Of a DNA stretch of 64,000 nucleotides, positions 53,781 to 64,000 are shown one piece after another. The stretch lies in NCBI GenBank assembly GCA_977006965.1, contig OZ345367.1, forward strand, positions 2,774,264-2,838,263, read 5' to 3'. This DNA comes from Phymatolithon calcareum (Eukaryota > Rhodophyta > Florideophyceae > Hapalidiales). The stretch's first letter is position 1, and every line of letters begins with the position of its first letter. The position numbers were made by a program, and so were the translations under genes. A model generated the notes under the pieces. That model was given only the letters and a program-made list of their open reading frames with translations. It did not search any database and was not told the origin of the DNA.

Positions 53781-56534
53781 ACTAGCCGAAGCACACTGGA
53801 TATAACTTTTGATTATACACAAGAAGAAACCATGCGCTATGCATCGAGCGGAGCTCAAACCATGGCCATCCTTCTGCAATATAGTCAGGATTTGGAAAAA
53901 CCTGTCTGCCGCTGTAATGGACAGAGGATATATATTTTTCCCATCACGACAGGCTCTTTCACGTAGAAAACATTTTCCTTGTCTCAGGCCAAAGATATAC
54001 AAGCCTGGAAATCGCTTGTGGTATAATAGACGACTGCGATACTTGGATTAGCCGCACAAGCGACATCACTTTGAGAGGAGATGAAAGAGCTACTGCTACA
54101 ACATGCTGAGCAGGCAAGGAGCCATCCGGCGATAATCTTCACCTTTCTATGGACTTTTCCGAAAAACTATTATTGAACAAGACCAGCTCTAATACCTAAT
54201 AGACTGTTTCATTTTCTAATTTGAAACATCAATAGCAGGCAAGTGTCATCTTCACGTGCATGAAATGACGCAGCCCTTGATGTTGATATTTGTCTAGAGC
54301 TTCTTAGAGCGCATCGCTTTCAAGCGACACAAACTCAAAAATCGAAGAACGATCAATCACGACTAGAATGTATACCTTGATTCGTGGGAGCGTAAGCAGA
54401 TCGTATTGAGGAAGCTACAGCTGATATTTAAAAAGTTGGTTTAATCTATTGATGGCAAGTTCAAACCAGGTCTCGTGAATAACTTCGTTCTGCTGCGAGA
54501 CTTCAAGACCTGACCTCAAGTAGCTCTAAAACATCCTATATTGTGGAAAATGTTTTCACGAATACGCTACTGCTAGCGCATGCTGGTGCATCTACTTCCG
54601 ACACGAGAGCCTATGCGTGCCTTATATTTCTAGAGTCAGCTCGTCCTTGCGAGCTCAGCGATACTTATTTCTTTGCAATGGGTAACCGGCAACAGATGCA
54701 CCGCAATTCGCGCGCCAGTGAAAACATTAGAAAGAACTATAATTAGGGACTCTGGGAGGAGGAGCCGAGCCTAATTAATACTTCCAGACTGTTCAAATCT
54801 TGCCGTCCTGTGAATTCCCTGCGTGTAGAAAGGCACTTAGAAATCACTGTGCGGCCAGCCAATCCGTTAGGAAGAAGTATAGGCCAGCAGCCGAGCTGGG
54901 TGGATTTCGTGATCACGGCCTGTAAGAGGGTATAAGTATTCTTTGGGGTGAATAGCAACACTTCGGAGGGACTGCCATTCGGTTCAGTTGCTCCTTGACT
55001 CGGGGCACGTCTTAGGGTGCTCTTGAAATCTTGTTTTCGTGCTCGTATGACTTTGAATATCCTGGCCGTTCCTTGAGGGTCCTTGAGCTCCTCTATTAGA
55101 TGAGCAATTATCTCCGCCGGGTGTAGAGGCATGCTGTTGGATATCATTTTCTTCATTCCAATTAAATTTTGCCTCTTTTTCCGGAAATCTGTTGAACTTG
55201 AAGTGCATAGATCTTCACTGAATTTCTAAGAGAAAGCTCTTCTGTTCGCTTTGACGCTGCTCTTGAATGCAAATGTACGTTCTTGGGCGACTGAACGCCG
55301 TCAAGTAATGCGCGTGTCAAATGTTGTCGAGGAGCTGCTCGCTCGGCAATTCACAAAAGCTTCGCTGCGTCATCCTGCTGACACTCAGTATGGGTACCAG
55401 CGAATAACAGCCAGCTAACAACCTAAAATATTGCTATATGAACTATAAGCGAACTTGTAGAATGTCTGCAGAGTTAATACTCACTACGTATGAAATCCGC
55501 AAATGTGATGCGTCTGATATCGGAATACGCGGCCACAAGACAGTTTAAACTGCCATTTTGTAGGCCATCTCGTCTTCAAATTTCTTTGAAATTGTGTTCG
55601 TTCTATGGTCTTTCATGGAATCGACAGATTCTTGACCGAGTGACCTGCAGTATTGTGCAATCTACATTGCACTATATTCCCTTATTTCCGGCTCCACGGC
55701 ACTACCGCTCTACTACAAAGATTCTTTACACGATAATCGAGAAAGTGGAACTCAGAGTAAATTGAACTATAATTTACTTCTCTATGCAATTGCTGCACCC
55801 ACCCCACACAGCAGCTCGTGAAACGAAGAACATCTTTGCGTTTCTGAACAAATTTTCAACGCCAACGATGTGCTATAGATATTTTTTAAATCTATGGCAC
55901 AAAGAGCATTAAAAATGCCCCTGTTTGTACTAATTGGTCGGGTACAAGCTACCACACTCATAGAATTGTTTAGTCCCCCACAAGAAGCGGCGACAACGCA
56001 CAAGAATTGGTTGAACAGATATCAGAAGTGCGCGGTGCATGAACCACAATGCTCTACCCATAAATTAAGTGCGCGAAAAACCATATTCAAAACTCTGATA
56101 TTTGGAGGTGACCGTGATCATTTCTCACTGAAAAGATCGGTTTTTATATTTACGTGTCTCGAAAACCGTGCGTAATTTCCATGGTCTGATTCCGAGGCAA
56201 ACGCGACGCTCTACCATGCCGATTTACTTGCCAGGAACAATGAACATGACAACTCTCAGGTTGATATGGAAATCTAGGTGGGATGCACATCGCAGTCGTT
56301 TCTTCGAGGACAAGACCAGTCCCCCCATCTGTACAAGTGTTGTTACCCTGGTTGTGCCCTCCCCGCAGTTCAGACCTTTCATTATTAGACTATTTTCATT
56401 CATAAAAGGTAAGAACTCGATTTGGAAATGCACAAGTGTAAGAAGAAAGCGAGATACGGTTGATGAAGTGACCAGCACAGGACGGTGGTGCACACGATTT
56501 TCCCAAAGGGAAAAAGAGGACGAGGAGAAAGAGA
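53781..56534. other. Long interval with unrecognised frames
   Basis: Frames of 60-150 codons on both strands (53809-54051, 54543-54746, 55490-55765, 55894-56175, 56168-56626 plus; 54743-55156 minus). None has a recognisable domain. The 137-codon minus frame at 54743-55156 has a helical start (ISNSMPLHPAEIIAHLIEEL) and no internal stop but no assignable family. Confidence 0.4.
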
Positions 56535-57041
56535 ATGGGGCGAACGTTCTTCACGGGCCACGGACACCATGTCCGAGGACAGAACGGGAGAGGTACACTA
56601 CGCAAAAAATGCCGCCGAGCATCTGAAGCGCGACTAACGCTCGAAACGTTACGGGAGGCTGGGCAGCTAATGCTGGCGTCCCTAATTAAACCCGTTTTAT
56701 GTTCTCCTGCGCCGCAAACCACACATAAAACTAATAAGAACATTCTACTACGCCATGAAGCAACGAAGAGAGGGGGCAGAATTCTTATCGCGGAGCTTCC
56801 TGCGGCAAAGAGGCGAGAGGCGAACGGAATTCTAGAGCATGCCGATCAAGCAGAGCGGCGCTCGAAAGAGAACCGAAAGGTGAGCAATGATGTTCTAGAG
56901 CGGGCTACCGAACTTCTGTCCCGCGTGCTGCTGGCCGCAAGGACGACTTTTCTGCTAGGGAACCACTTGTGGATCCGCCCCGTCTGTATCGTACGGCTTC
57001 AGTCCGCGCGCAACTTCGCCACCCGCTATAGCTGGAAATAA
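56535..57041 (+). CDS. Unrecognised protein frame, 168 codons, basic and helical
   Basis: Open from ATG to TAA. It has a basic N-terminal part, then a long Glu/Arg/Ala-rich helical stretch (GILEHADQAERRSKENRKVS, VLERATELLSRVLLAA). The last 120 bases (56925-57043) are shared in two separate pieces with 59739-59780 (plus) and 59470-59536 (minus). The C-terminus may therefore be a composite made by rearrangement. No domain is recognised. Confidence 0.3.
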   Translation: MGRTFFTGHGHHVRGQNGRGTLRKKCRRASEARLTLETLREAGQLMLASLIKPVLCSPAPQTTHKTNKNILLRHEATKRGGRILIAELPAAKRREANGILEHADQAERRSKENRKVSNDVLERATELLSRVLLAARTTFLLGNHLWIRPVCIVRLQSARNFATRYSWK

Positions 57042-57044
57042 GCA

Positions 57045-58419
57045 TAGATCTGTTCTTAGCCCTTTCACAACCAAGTCACTCTGGAGGGAACTAAGGGCCG
57101 ATCAATGCATTCTATACACGTTTCATTCAGATATCCATTGGAGTGCTTCTAATATTATGACTGCGTGACGACGCATTGAGCAAATTGTAATGCACTCTGC
57201 GCCACCGAGCATTCAACTCTCTGATCGCCGAGCTCCTAACCGTGCACTCAGTGCTAAGAGGAGTTCTATTGATGACATTTGCGAGAAACGATATGGGGCT
57301 CTGAGTTCTTTATAATAGAAAATCATCAACTACAATTTTGGAGCTGACCTAGATTCGAAGCGTGTTTGAAGAAATGACTAAAGAATGGACGAAGAATATT
57401 GCGAGACAAACCTTCCGAAAGCCCAATTTTTGCGAACTGCGAGAATATTATAGCCTTTCTCCGATACAGTACTGGGTGAGAAAGAGACCAGTCATTCATC
57501 CTTATGACCCATATACTGGTGACTATCCTCCTCAGTAGCAATTTGACGAATCCCAGATGTTACGCAGTGCGGTAATTCGACGCGCACGCCACGTCCGAGG
57601 TGCCCCCAGCACTATCGTACAAAAAATCTCTACAGCGCCTTACGGACAGTGCTGTTCGCCCCGCCCAGGCTCTGAGCGTGGATATAGATTTCTTCTCGAA
57701 AGCAGGTCCAATCGCAACTATCCGTACCACAGAATTCGCGGGGATATGAAACGGCCTCCGGTGCTTCTGCTTGGGCAGGAATCTTTCCACAGCTAGCCAT
57801 GATCGTGTCGTTTTGCGCCTTGCGCGGGCGCTCAAATGTAGGAAGGGCTGGTCTTCCCTAAAAGCGAGAGACGAACCCATTCGATGGGCCCACCATCTAG
57901 ATCGGTCGGTAGTTGCTCTTGTCCGTTAAGGCATTGCCTTCCATCTACCAAATGAATGAGAGATTTTTCTGTTGAAGCAGATATGCACTCTGCACTAAAT
58001 GGCGCCGAATCTGGAGCAGGACCTGTCATACTGTGGTTGCAACATTCGTCACAAGGTATTTTGCTGAAGATATCACAGAGTGCTGCAACGTCAGTCCGTT
58101 TGGCAGATATTCCGGACGTTCCCTTGTGAGGGAACTAAGGAAAGGGCCAATAAACGTCATATCTGGATTGCCGGCCGACCACTCGGACGGCGATTAATTA
58201 TAGCTGAACCAATGATCATCGTACACTATGTCCCTCATCAGGGACCTAGGATAATGGGTGTGAAAGGATTAGACGTGTTTGTGAAGATAGGTTTGTTTGG
58301 ATATGCTTTAAAGCTTCACCAAACGGCTCTCTGGCTTCCATGCAGGCGATATCTATCCTTGTGTACTGCAATTCATGGTTGTTTCTGCTTCCGGGCTCTT
58401 CATTTAGGAACATACGCTT
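57045..58419. other. Interval without a recognised gene
   Basis: Short frames only: 57326-57541 and 57560-57880 minus, 57557-57796 plus, and a 140-codon plus frame from 58080 that overlaps the LINE fragment. No motifs were seen in them. Confidence 0.4.
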
Positions 58420-58540
58420 TTTTGAGAGAAGAAGTGAAAGTTCAAAGGACATCGCAACAATTCTGTTTGGAAAGTGGACAGGGCGGCACTGTAGAAGACT
58501 AACGAAGCACTGTCAAATAGATCGCCGCGATGGCAACCAG
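58420..58540 (+). pseudogene. LINE C-terminal fragment
   Basis: SSKDIATILFGKWTGRHCRR matches SEKDIATIRFGKRAGWESRR of the LINE remnant at 19.8 kb. The nucleotide words aaggacatcgcaacaat and gaagacta are shared. Only about 100 bases are alignable, so the flanks have been lost or replaced. Confidence 0.6.
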
Positions 58541-58601
58541 AGAGCCGTTTGATGAGGCGTTAAAGCACGTCCAGAACAAAAAAACTGCCGGCATCCTTCG
58601 C

Positions 58602-58964
58602 TCAAAGTTTATCACCATGAAAGGAGAGGGATTCGAGTGAAAAGAGAAAACGGAAGATCCCATATGAAACGAAAAGACAGTTACAAGCAATTCTTACATT
58701 CCCCAAGGTGAAACGCAGGCAATTGGCGCTGCAATACGCATCTGGAAGGTTCCCACAGATGTCCACAATTACGATGGTTTCACATTCCCAAACATGCACC
58801 GTTTCTGTCGGGGCCGATAGACCGAACTCAGACGCCCGCTGCAGCATACCGCTGACCTCGAAACAACTGTTTGCCACCGGGCACACGATTGGGCGAGAAC
58901 TCCACAGGGGCGCGATTTTTGAGCGGATGGCGATAGATAGATGATCAGTGTGCAAAACCCACAC
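58602..58964 (-). other. Frame continuing from the TLC-domain gene past a TAG
   Basis: A 120-codon frame in the same register as 59222-58965, separated only by TAG at 58965. It has three Cys-containing hydrophobic patches but no recognisable domain. TLC proteins usually end shortly after their last membrane helix, so the TAG is probably the true end and this frame may be incidental. Confidence 0.2.
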
Positions 58965-59590
58965 CTAGCCATCGACAACATATCCGATCACTGCTTCTTC
59001 CGCATCATCACTTTCGCATGCGCAAATCTCTGCTCCAACGGATTGCGACAGCGCAGCGCGGCATTTTCTCTTTGACCTAGAGGTAAACTTTCTGAGACCG
59101 ATACGGATAATTAAAAGGAAGCAATACAAGTTGAGTAATGTGTACACGACGGCAAGACCAGGTACAAAATCTTCTGCAGCAGCGGTTTTCTCGACGGCAG
59201 ATATATAGTGTGCAGTTGCCACACAGTGCGAGTGACATGATTAGAAGTGTAAAAGTTTAACAAGAATCGGAAAAAAGTGAACGATATCACAAACAGTACA
59301 TATGTTTCATTTTAAACATCACCACATTGCGCGCCGTACGAAATGGAGAAGTTATCTCATTGAGTACAGTAGATAAAACGTTAGAAAGTACGTGCCATAC
59401 TCGTACCGCGCTCCGATACCGTACGCCACAATGACCACCACGTGGTAGAACAGCATTTCCGCCTCATCGACATAACGCGTGGCGAATTGGCGCGCGGACT
59501 GAAGCTGTACGATACGGACGGGGCGGATCCACACGTACGTACAGCATGCGGAATAGATCGAAAACAATTGTGCCACAAAAACCACGCTTA
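58965..59590 (-). pseudogene. TLC-domain (TRAM-LAG1-CLN8) membrane protein, C-terminal part, frame-broken
   Basis: Read on the minus strand, successive pieces line up with a TLC domain: DEAEMLFYHVVVIVAYG (the HHxxxxxA-type helix), GTYFLTFYLL, then in another frame LNEITSPFRTARN (the family's NExSTPF motif), then VLFVISFTFFRFLLNFY, then ISAVEKTAAAEDF and LAVVYTLLNLYCFLLIIR, the last helix followed by a basic tail. Three frame changes are needed, near 59360, 59290 and 59225. Small introns are possible: a CTAAC motif lies at the first break, but no clean GT-AG solution restores the frame. TLC proteins act in lipid synthesis or sensing in internal membranes. The N-terminal half was not found. Confidence 0.6.
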
Positions 59591-60416
59591 GTCAACATAC
59601 TGTACTGTACCAGTGCGCCACTCTCGTCGAGCGCCAGTCCTCATCACAGCCACGCTGTCGCCGTCCCACCACACCACTGTAATCCGCGCCCTACTCGCGC
59701 TCCTCTCGCTAGCACAGTACTGATCGCTCGCTTTGCAAGTGCTGCTGGCCGCAAGGTCGACTTTTCTGCTAGGGAACCTCTCGGTGCAGCTGGAGAGAAA
59801 GAGAACCGAAGTTGGGGAAAAGCAACGCCCCGGAGGCGCCACCGATACCGCGATCCTCAGCTCGCTTTCGAAGCGTCTACTCAGGAAGCGCGATGCGGTC
59901 GAGCACGGCATGCAATGCTGGCGCCTATAATTGTGACCGTGCAAAGCCAGCATCGCGCAGTTTCTGCAGTGTGTCCGCGCGCGCACGCGACGCGGCAGCG
60001 AGAGTGGGCGACGAATGCTCGGCCCGTAGCTGAGATGTGTCCGGGGCGCGGAAATCTAGGACGTACTCCCAGTCCGTTGTCGCTGGGACTGCTCCGCGAC
60101 AACAGAGTGCTTATTATCTAAAATAAGATTGCTGAAGATCTTCGCGACGACAACCGATTTGACCTTCGCGAGCAGCTGCAAAGCGCTGTGCTTGCGCTCC
60201 AATAGGACCATTTCAATGACAAGTCGCTTCTTGACGTGCGGGGTGACGAAAATGTTTACCCACGACTCGCGCATACTCGCCTCTCTCACCACATTCAATG
60301 ACCGCTGAGACAAGGTTTACTCCCACGTTGTATTGTCTTTAACCATGGCGTCATGTCACAAATCTGGGGCGCGTGCATGGTGAAAAGCTCCAGTCGTGTT
60401 ACATGGTCTTTGAAAT
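59591..60416. other. Interval with a shared repeat piece
   Basis: The word gctgctggccgcaagg...cttttctgctagggaacc at 59739-59780 also occurs at 56926-56968. A 191-codon plus frame (59546-60121) and its overlapping minus frames show no domain. Confidence 0.35.
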
Positions 60417-60800
60417 CAAGCAGTGTGGGCGATTTACTGGATAGCTGTGACGGTAGGTGAAACGCGTGGAAGTTTGAACTTGCGGCGAGCGAGAAGTAAG
60501 ATGGCTGTGAATAATGCGGGGCTATGGCTTTGAGAGAAGCGAGGTGAGTGACGAGCGCTACTTTCAACTGTGTTGCTTGAAGCTATTCTTTCAAGTGTTG
60601 ACGAATTGCTAGGTGAAAACGAACGCAGATCAGGGGTGCGGGGGCTTGAGTTTGGGTGAACTAAAAATGAGACCGGTGCGAATATTGCGAAGCTATCGCA
60701 TTGCGAGAAGCAAAGTGAGTGGCGAGCGCTGACCGCAACTGCGTTTGTTTGGGGCTTTTCCGTCAAGTGTGGACGAGTTGCTGGGTAGCAGCGACGGGGG
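60417..60800. repeat. Two and a fraction tandem units, about 175 bases each
   Basis: Units begin near 60417, 60589 and 60764 with tcaag(c)(a)gtgtgg and a cgaNttNctgg word, and contain gagaag(c)(a), gtgagt(g)(a)cgagcgct. On the minus strand both complete units keep SSARHSxxFSQ and a Ser/Pro-rich frame. The third unit is cut by the start of the 60835-61596 frame. Confidence 0.55.
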
Positions 60801-60834
60801 CCTGTCGAAGCCCGGTGCCGCGTGGCGCAACCTG

Positions 60835-61596
60835 ATGAGAGGGTCGCATGGAAAGCGTGCAGATGGCGTCCTTGGCCCGGTCGTCACGCGCGTAAGGGTT
60901 CTTCCAGGCGGTCACCGGTTGTGGCGCCAAGGCGCTGTCGGGCGACCTAGGTTGTCTCGTGATCGTCTCAGTGCGTGGCGGCTTCTCTTATCCCCGACGC
61001 ACCTCTCCAAGTCCTTCGCATTCACATTCACAGACGATCTGGACCTCGTCTCCGGACGTTGCGCATCGTCATATGATATGATCTGTACGAATATTGTCGT
61101 ACCCGCCTTCAAAAAGGACGATATGAGCGCAGGTATTATCGTGGAGAGCCAGCCAGCCCGGAGCTCTGCATTCGTAATCTTCCCGCGTGCCCACCGTTTT
61201 CTGCGATGCGTGCGCAATGACCGCACTTGTGTCATCTGCACTGTCTCCTTAGACCACGAGAGGGGCGTTATGGAAGCGTGTTTCTACTCCATTGGCTCGC
61301 TTTCCAATTCTTGGCACGTGCTAGTATTGTTTGAAGCCGCCGCTTTTGAAAAGGCTTGTACTCCGGGCTCGATCAATTTTGACATTCTGGAAGCTAGCAT
61401 ATTGAACATGATTGCTGGGCACACTGCCGTTGGCAGTGGTGCGAGTACCTGCCAACAGCCGGCGAACGCCCAGTGCGGTGAGGCGTCTCTATCTCTTTCC
61501 CGCCTTCCTTTGCAAAAGCGTGCACCGTTGAAATTTACTGCTATCGGCGAATCTCAACGCAGGTCTGTACTCAGCGAATTCAAAGGGGCGTGCTGA
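60835..61596 (+). CDS. Unrecognised protein, about 253 residues
   Basis: The longest unbroken non-repeat frame at this end, from ATG at 60835 (a TTG lies in frame at 60745, inside the tandem repeat) to TGA. After a basic Arg-rich start it reads as an ordinary globular protein: SKSFAFTFTDDLDLVSGRCA, SSYDMICTNIVVPAFKKDDM, SAGIIVESQPARSSAFVIFP, GVMEACFYSIGSLSNSWHVL, INFDILEASILNMIAGHTAV. Mixed hydrophobic strands and balanced charge look coding. No family is recognised, and no membrane segment or signal peptide is evident. Splicing to the frame that starts at 61763 is possible. Confidence 0.45.
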   Translation: MRGSHGKRADGVLGPVVTRVRVLPGGHRLWRQGAVGRPRLSRDRLSAWRLLLSPTHLSKSFAFTFTDDLDLVSGRCASSYDMICTNIVVPAFKKDDMSAGIIVESQPARSSAFVIFPRAHRFLRCVRNDRTCVICTVSLDHERGVMEACFYSIGSLSNSWHVLVLFEAAAFEKACTPGSINFDILEASILNMIAGHTAVGSGASTCQQPANAQCGEASLSLSRLPLQKRAPLKFTAIGESQRRSVLSEFKGAC

Positions 61597-61762
61597 TGAG
61601 AGCGCGTCCTGTCTTTGGGAACACAATTCGAAACTTCGGCGCTGCTGATTCTGTTATTAACAGACTGGTGCGATGGGGAATGGTTGACCGACTTAGTCGT
61701 CTTCAACCAGTTGCACCGGCTGTCATCCCATCCGCTTTTGAAAACTTTGATGGAAGGAGACA

Positions 61763-62128
61763 TTGGCCAGGTCTAGTAACGAGGCATCTGCAGATGATGT
61801 GGACAAAGTATTGTTCCGAAATCTTTGTGATGTCTTTGCAGAGTCCGAGCAAATCGTTTTGTTAGAAGACTTTCCAGAGAATAAGGACGTTTGCCCGCAA
61901 AATTTACCAACTCACCGTATGGAAGATTTATCAAAAACTTCATCGGCCCCACGAGTTCGCATTGTAACTCTGCCATCAGGCTGTGCTGGCAAACCCTATT
62001 ATATTTCCGGGTGGGGAGACTGGCGCCATCCGGAAAATTTAACTGAAAATAAGGATGAGTGGGGGGACTGGCTCCACGTTTTGGGCTCTGTGGAAGACCC
62101 TTCCAAATTTTTTTTTCAGGTGTCGTAA
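61763..62128 (+). other. Unrecognised frame running into the motif cluster
   Basis: An acidic start (SSNEASADDVDKVLFRNLCD, FAESEQIVLLEDFPENKDVC) looks like a protein exon. From about 62000 the frame runs through the inverted-motif cluster, so its end is not meaningful. No family is recognised. Confidence 0.3.
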
Positions 62129-62204
62129 TGGCGCCAGTCCCCCCAAAGTTGTTTCTTACTAATAATTTGCGGAGCCAGTCCCCCCACTCGGCGCCAGTCC
62201 CTCC
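62011..62204. repeat. Cluster of five 15-18-base motifs in opposing orientation
   Basis: Forward copies of the ggggactgg(c/a)gcc(a) type lie at 62011-62028 and 62059-62075. Reverse copies lie at 62129-62144, 62171-62187 and 62190-62204. The 17-base copy at 62059-62075 and the one at 62171-62187 are exact reverse complements. The first and third pair with one mismatch. The first motif is also framed by tttccgg / ccggaaa. This resembles REP-like palindromic families known from some bacterial genomes. A nested cruciform or RNA hairpin is possible. Confidence 0.75.
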
Positions 62205-62654
62205 AGTAAGTGACACTAATTTTAATTTACCTCGGGTCCTCCTCTGGCGGGACAGCAATCGTATTTTATATTTCATTTTGGGCAGGTCGCGCAAAATGTG
62301 GTGCAAAAGTTCCCGGCAACGTGGACTTACGCGCTTCGTACCGTTGGACGCGTCTTGAGAAGCGCTTTCGAACGGTACTAAGCGCGCAAGTCTGCGCGAA
62401 GAAGAAATTGGAGCGCCAAGCTCGCCTGTTTATCTAAAAGTAACTAAAAAATAGGATTCTAAATTTATTGCAAAGAAATGAAACTTCAATTTGGGCCTTC
62501 TAATTTTTTAATCCTATTTTGTAATTATTTCTGGACGCATTTTCCGGGTTCTGGCGCACCATGTTCCCGTTAACGCAAATTATCACAGTTGATATCGATT
62601 TTCTCGTGACTCTGAGACCTTTGTAGCGGTACCATATGCGTAAGTCTTCGTTAA
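62205..62654. other. Interval before the minisatellites
   Basis: A 75-codon plus frame (62210-62437) with a basic C-terminus has no known motif. The rest is AT-rich and empty. Confidence 0.4.
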
Positions 62655-63843
62655 AGGGAATAGGGAATAGGGATAGGAAATAGGAAATAGGGAATAGGGA
62701 ATAGGGAATAGGGAATGGGAATAGGGAATAGGGAATAGGGAATAGGGAATAGGGGAATAGGGAATAGGGAATAGGGAATAGGGAGTAGGGAATAGGGAAT
62801 AGGGAATAGGGAATAGGGAATAGGGAATAGGGAATAGGGGAATAGGGGAATAGGTAGGAATAGGGAATAGGGAATAGGGAATAGGGAATAGGGAATAGGG
62901 AATAGGGAATAGGGAATAGGGAATAGGGAATAGGGAATAGGGAATAGGGAATAGGGAATAGGGAATAGGGAATAGGGAATAGGGAATAGGGAATAGGGAA
63001 TAGGGAATAGGGAATAGGGAATAGGGAATAGGGAATAGGGAATAGGGAATAGGGAATAGGGAATAGGGAATAGGGAATAGGGAATAGGGAATAGGGAATA
63101 GGGAATAGGGAATAGGGAATAGGGGAATAGGGAATAGGGAATAGGGAATAGGGAATAGGGGAATAGGGAATAGGGGAATAGGGAATAGGGAATAGGGAAT
63201 AGGGAATAGGGAATAGGGAATAGGGAATAGGGAATAGGGAATAGGGAATAGGGAATAGGGAATAGGGAATAGGGAATAGGGAATAGGGAATAGGGAATAG
63301 GGAATAGGGAATAGGGAATAGGGAATAAGGGAATAGGGAATAGGGAATAATAGGGAATAGGGAATAGGGAATAGGGAATAGGGAATAGGGGAATAGGGAA
63401 TAGGGAATAGGGAATAGGGAATAGGGAATAGGGAATAGGGAATAGGGAATAGGGAATAGGGAATAGGGAATAGGGAATAGGGAATAGGGAATAGGGAATA
63501 GGGAATAGGGAATAGGGAATAGGGAATAGGGAATAGGGAATAGGGAATAGGGAATAGGGAATAGGGAATAGGGAATAGGGAATAGGGAATAGGGAATAGG
63601 GAATAGGGAATAGGGGAATAGGGGAATAGGGAATAGGGAATAGGGAATAGGGAATAGGGAATAGGGAATAGGGAATAGGGGAATAGGGAATAGGGAATAG
63701 GGGAATAGGGAATAGGGAATAGGGAATAGGGGAATAGGGAATAGGGAATAGGGAATAGGGAATAGGGAAATAGGGAATACGGGTAGGGAATAGGGAATAG
63801 GGAATAGGGAATAGGGAATAGGGAATAGGAATAGGGAATAGGG
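62655..63843 (+). repeat. GGGAATA minisatellite, 7-base unit, about 1.2 kb
   Basis: The unit GGGAATA is repeated well over 150 times, with occasional 8-base variants (GGGGAATA) and a few indels (for example aggtagga near 62853 and aataatagg near 63348). On the minus strand all frames are open and read as PIPYSLF repeats, which are not genes. The regular G-triplets make the plus strand a strong G-quadruplex candidate. The unit length and G3 spacing resemble telomeric repeats, but the sequence is not a standard telomere. Confidence 0.95.
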
Positions 63844-63856
63844 CGTGACCCACTAC

Positions 63857-64000
63857 CCTTCCACTTTCCACTGTGCCACTTTCCACTTGCCACTTTCCAC
63901 TTTCCACTTTCCACTTTCCACTTCCACTCCACTTTCCACTTTCACTTTCCACTTCCACTTCCACTACTTTCCACTGTCCACTTTCTTCCACTTCCTTTCC
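63857..64000 (+). repeat. CCACTTT minisatellite, 7-base unit, continuing past the window
   Basis: Units of CCACTTT with several shortened variants (ccactt, ccactgtg) run from about 63857 to the window end. The G-rich strand is the minus strand, opposite to the neighbouring GGGAATA array. Only about 14 bases separate the two arrays. Confidence 0.85.

Noticed and set aside
62583-63991. Minus-strand frames of about 449 and 446 codons rich in PIPYSLF
   Set aside because: They are an artefact of the GGGAATA minisatellite, which is stop-free on the minus strand.
62655-64000. True telomere at the window end
   Set aside because: The unit is not a standard telomeric repeat, the array is irregular, and it is followed by a different repeat with reversed strand bias.

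Overview
The window reads as nuclear DNA of a eukaryote of undetermined lineage, probably a protist or alga. It holds hAT, DIRS-like, LINE and LTR-retrotransposon remains, target-site duplications, and long simple satellites. There are no operons, ribosome-binding sites or compact gene order. Base composition is moderately AT-rich. Most recognisable coding sequence is broken by stops and frameshifts, and several breaks fall in homopolymer runs. The stretch is therefore either gene-poor, decaying, transposon-rich DNA or an assembly with residual indel errors, and sequence alone cannot separate the two.

Left part (1-9050): a large inverted duplication has arms 1-2213 and 7508-5832. Each arm carries the 3' end of an AlkB-type membrane monooxygenase gene. 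The left copy is cut by the window edge. The right copy is complete on the minus strand (7362-8644) except for one -1 frameshift at a six-T run (8150-8155). The spacer holds a short retroposon (copy A) with an 11-base target-site duplication. From 9 to 21 kb there are unrecognised frames, diverged tandem repeats, retroposon copies B and C (B has a 13-base duplication) and a LINE reverse-transcriptase remnant.

Middle (21-38 kb): a hAT element (21672-23076) has terminal inverted repeats, an 8-base target duplication, clustered subterminal ATTGCAAT motifs and a long transposase frame. Next come an uncharacterised Ser/Asp-rich, basic gag-like frame, a DIRS-like RNase H plus tyrosine recombinase remnant, a collapsed LINE, two deleted hAT relatives in inverted orientation, and several two-copy coding repeats. 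At 38991-42050 lies a perfect array of 306 copies of a 10-base unit whose T4 tracts are phased with the DNA helix.

Right part (42-64 kb): a UPF1/NFX1-type SF1 helicase relic, a Ty3-like gag region with a C2H2 finger, retroposon copy D, a second DIRS copy, a broken TLC-domain gene, one long unrecognised frame (60835-61596), a cluster of five 15-18-base motifs in opposing orientations, and two adjoining 7-base minisatellites that run to the window edge. Plausible host genes are the AlkB pair, the TLC gene, the helicase and a few unknowns. Almost everything else is mobile-element debris.
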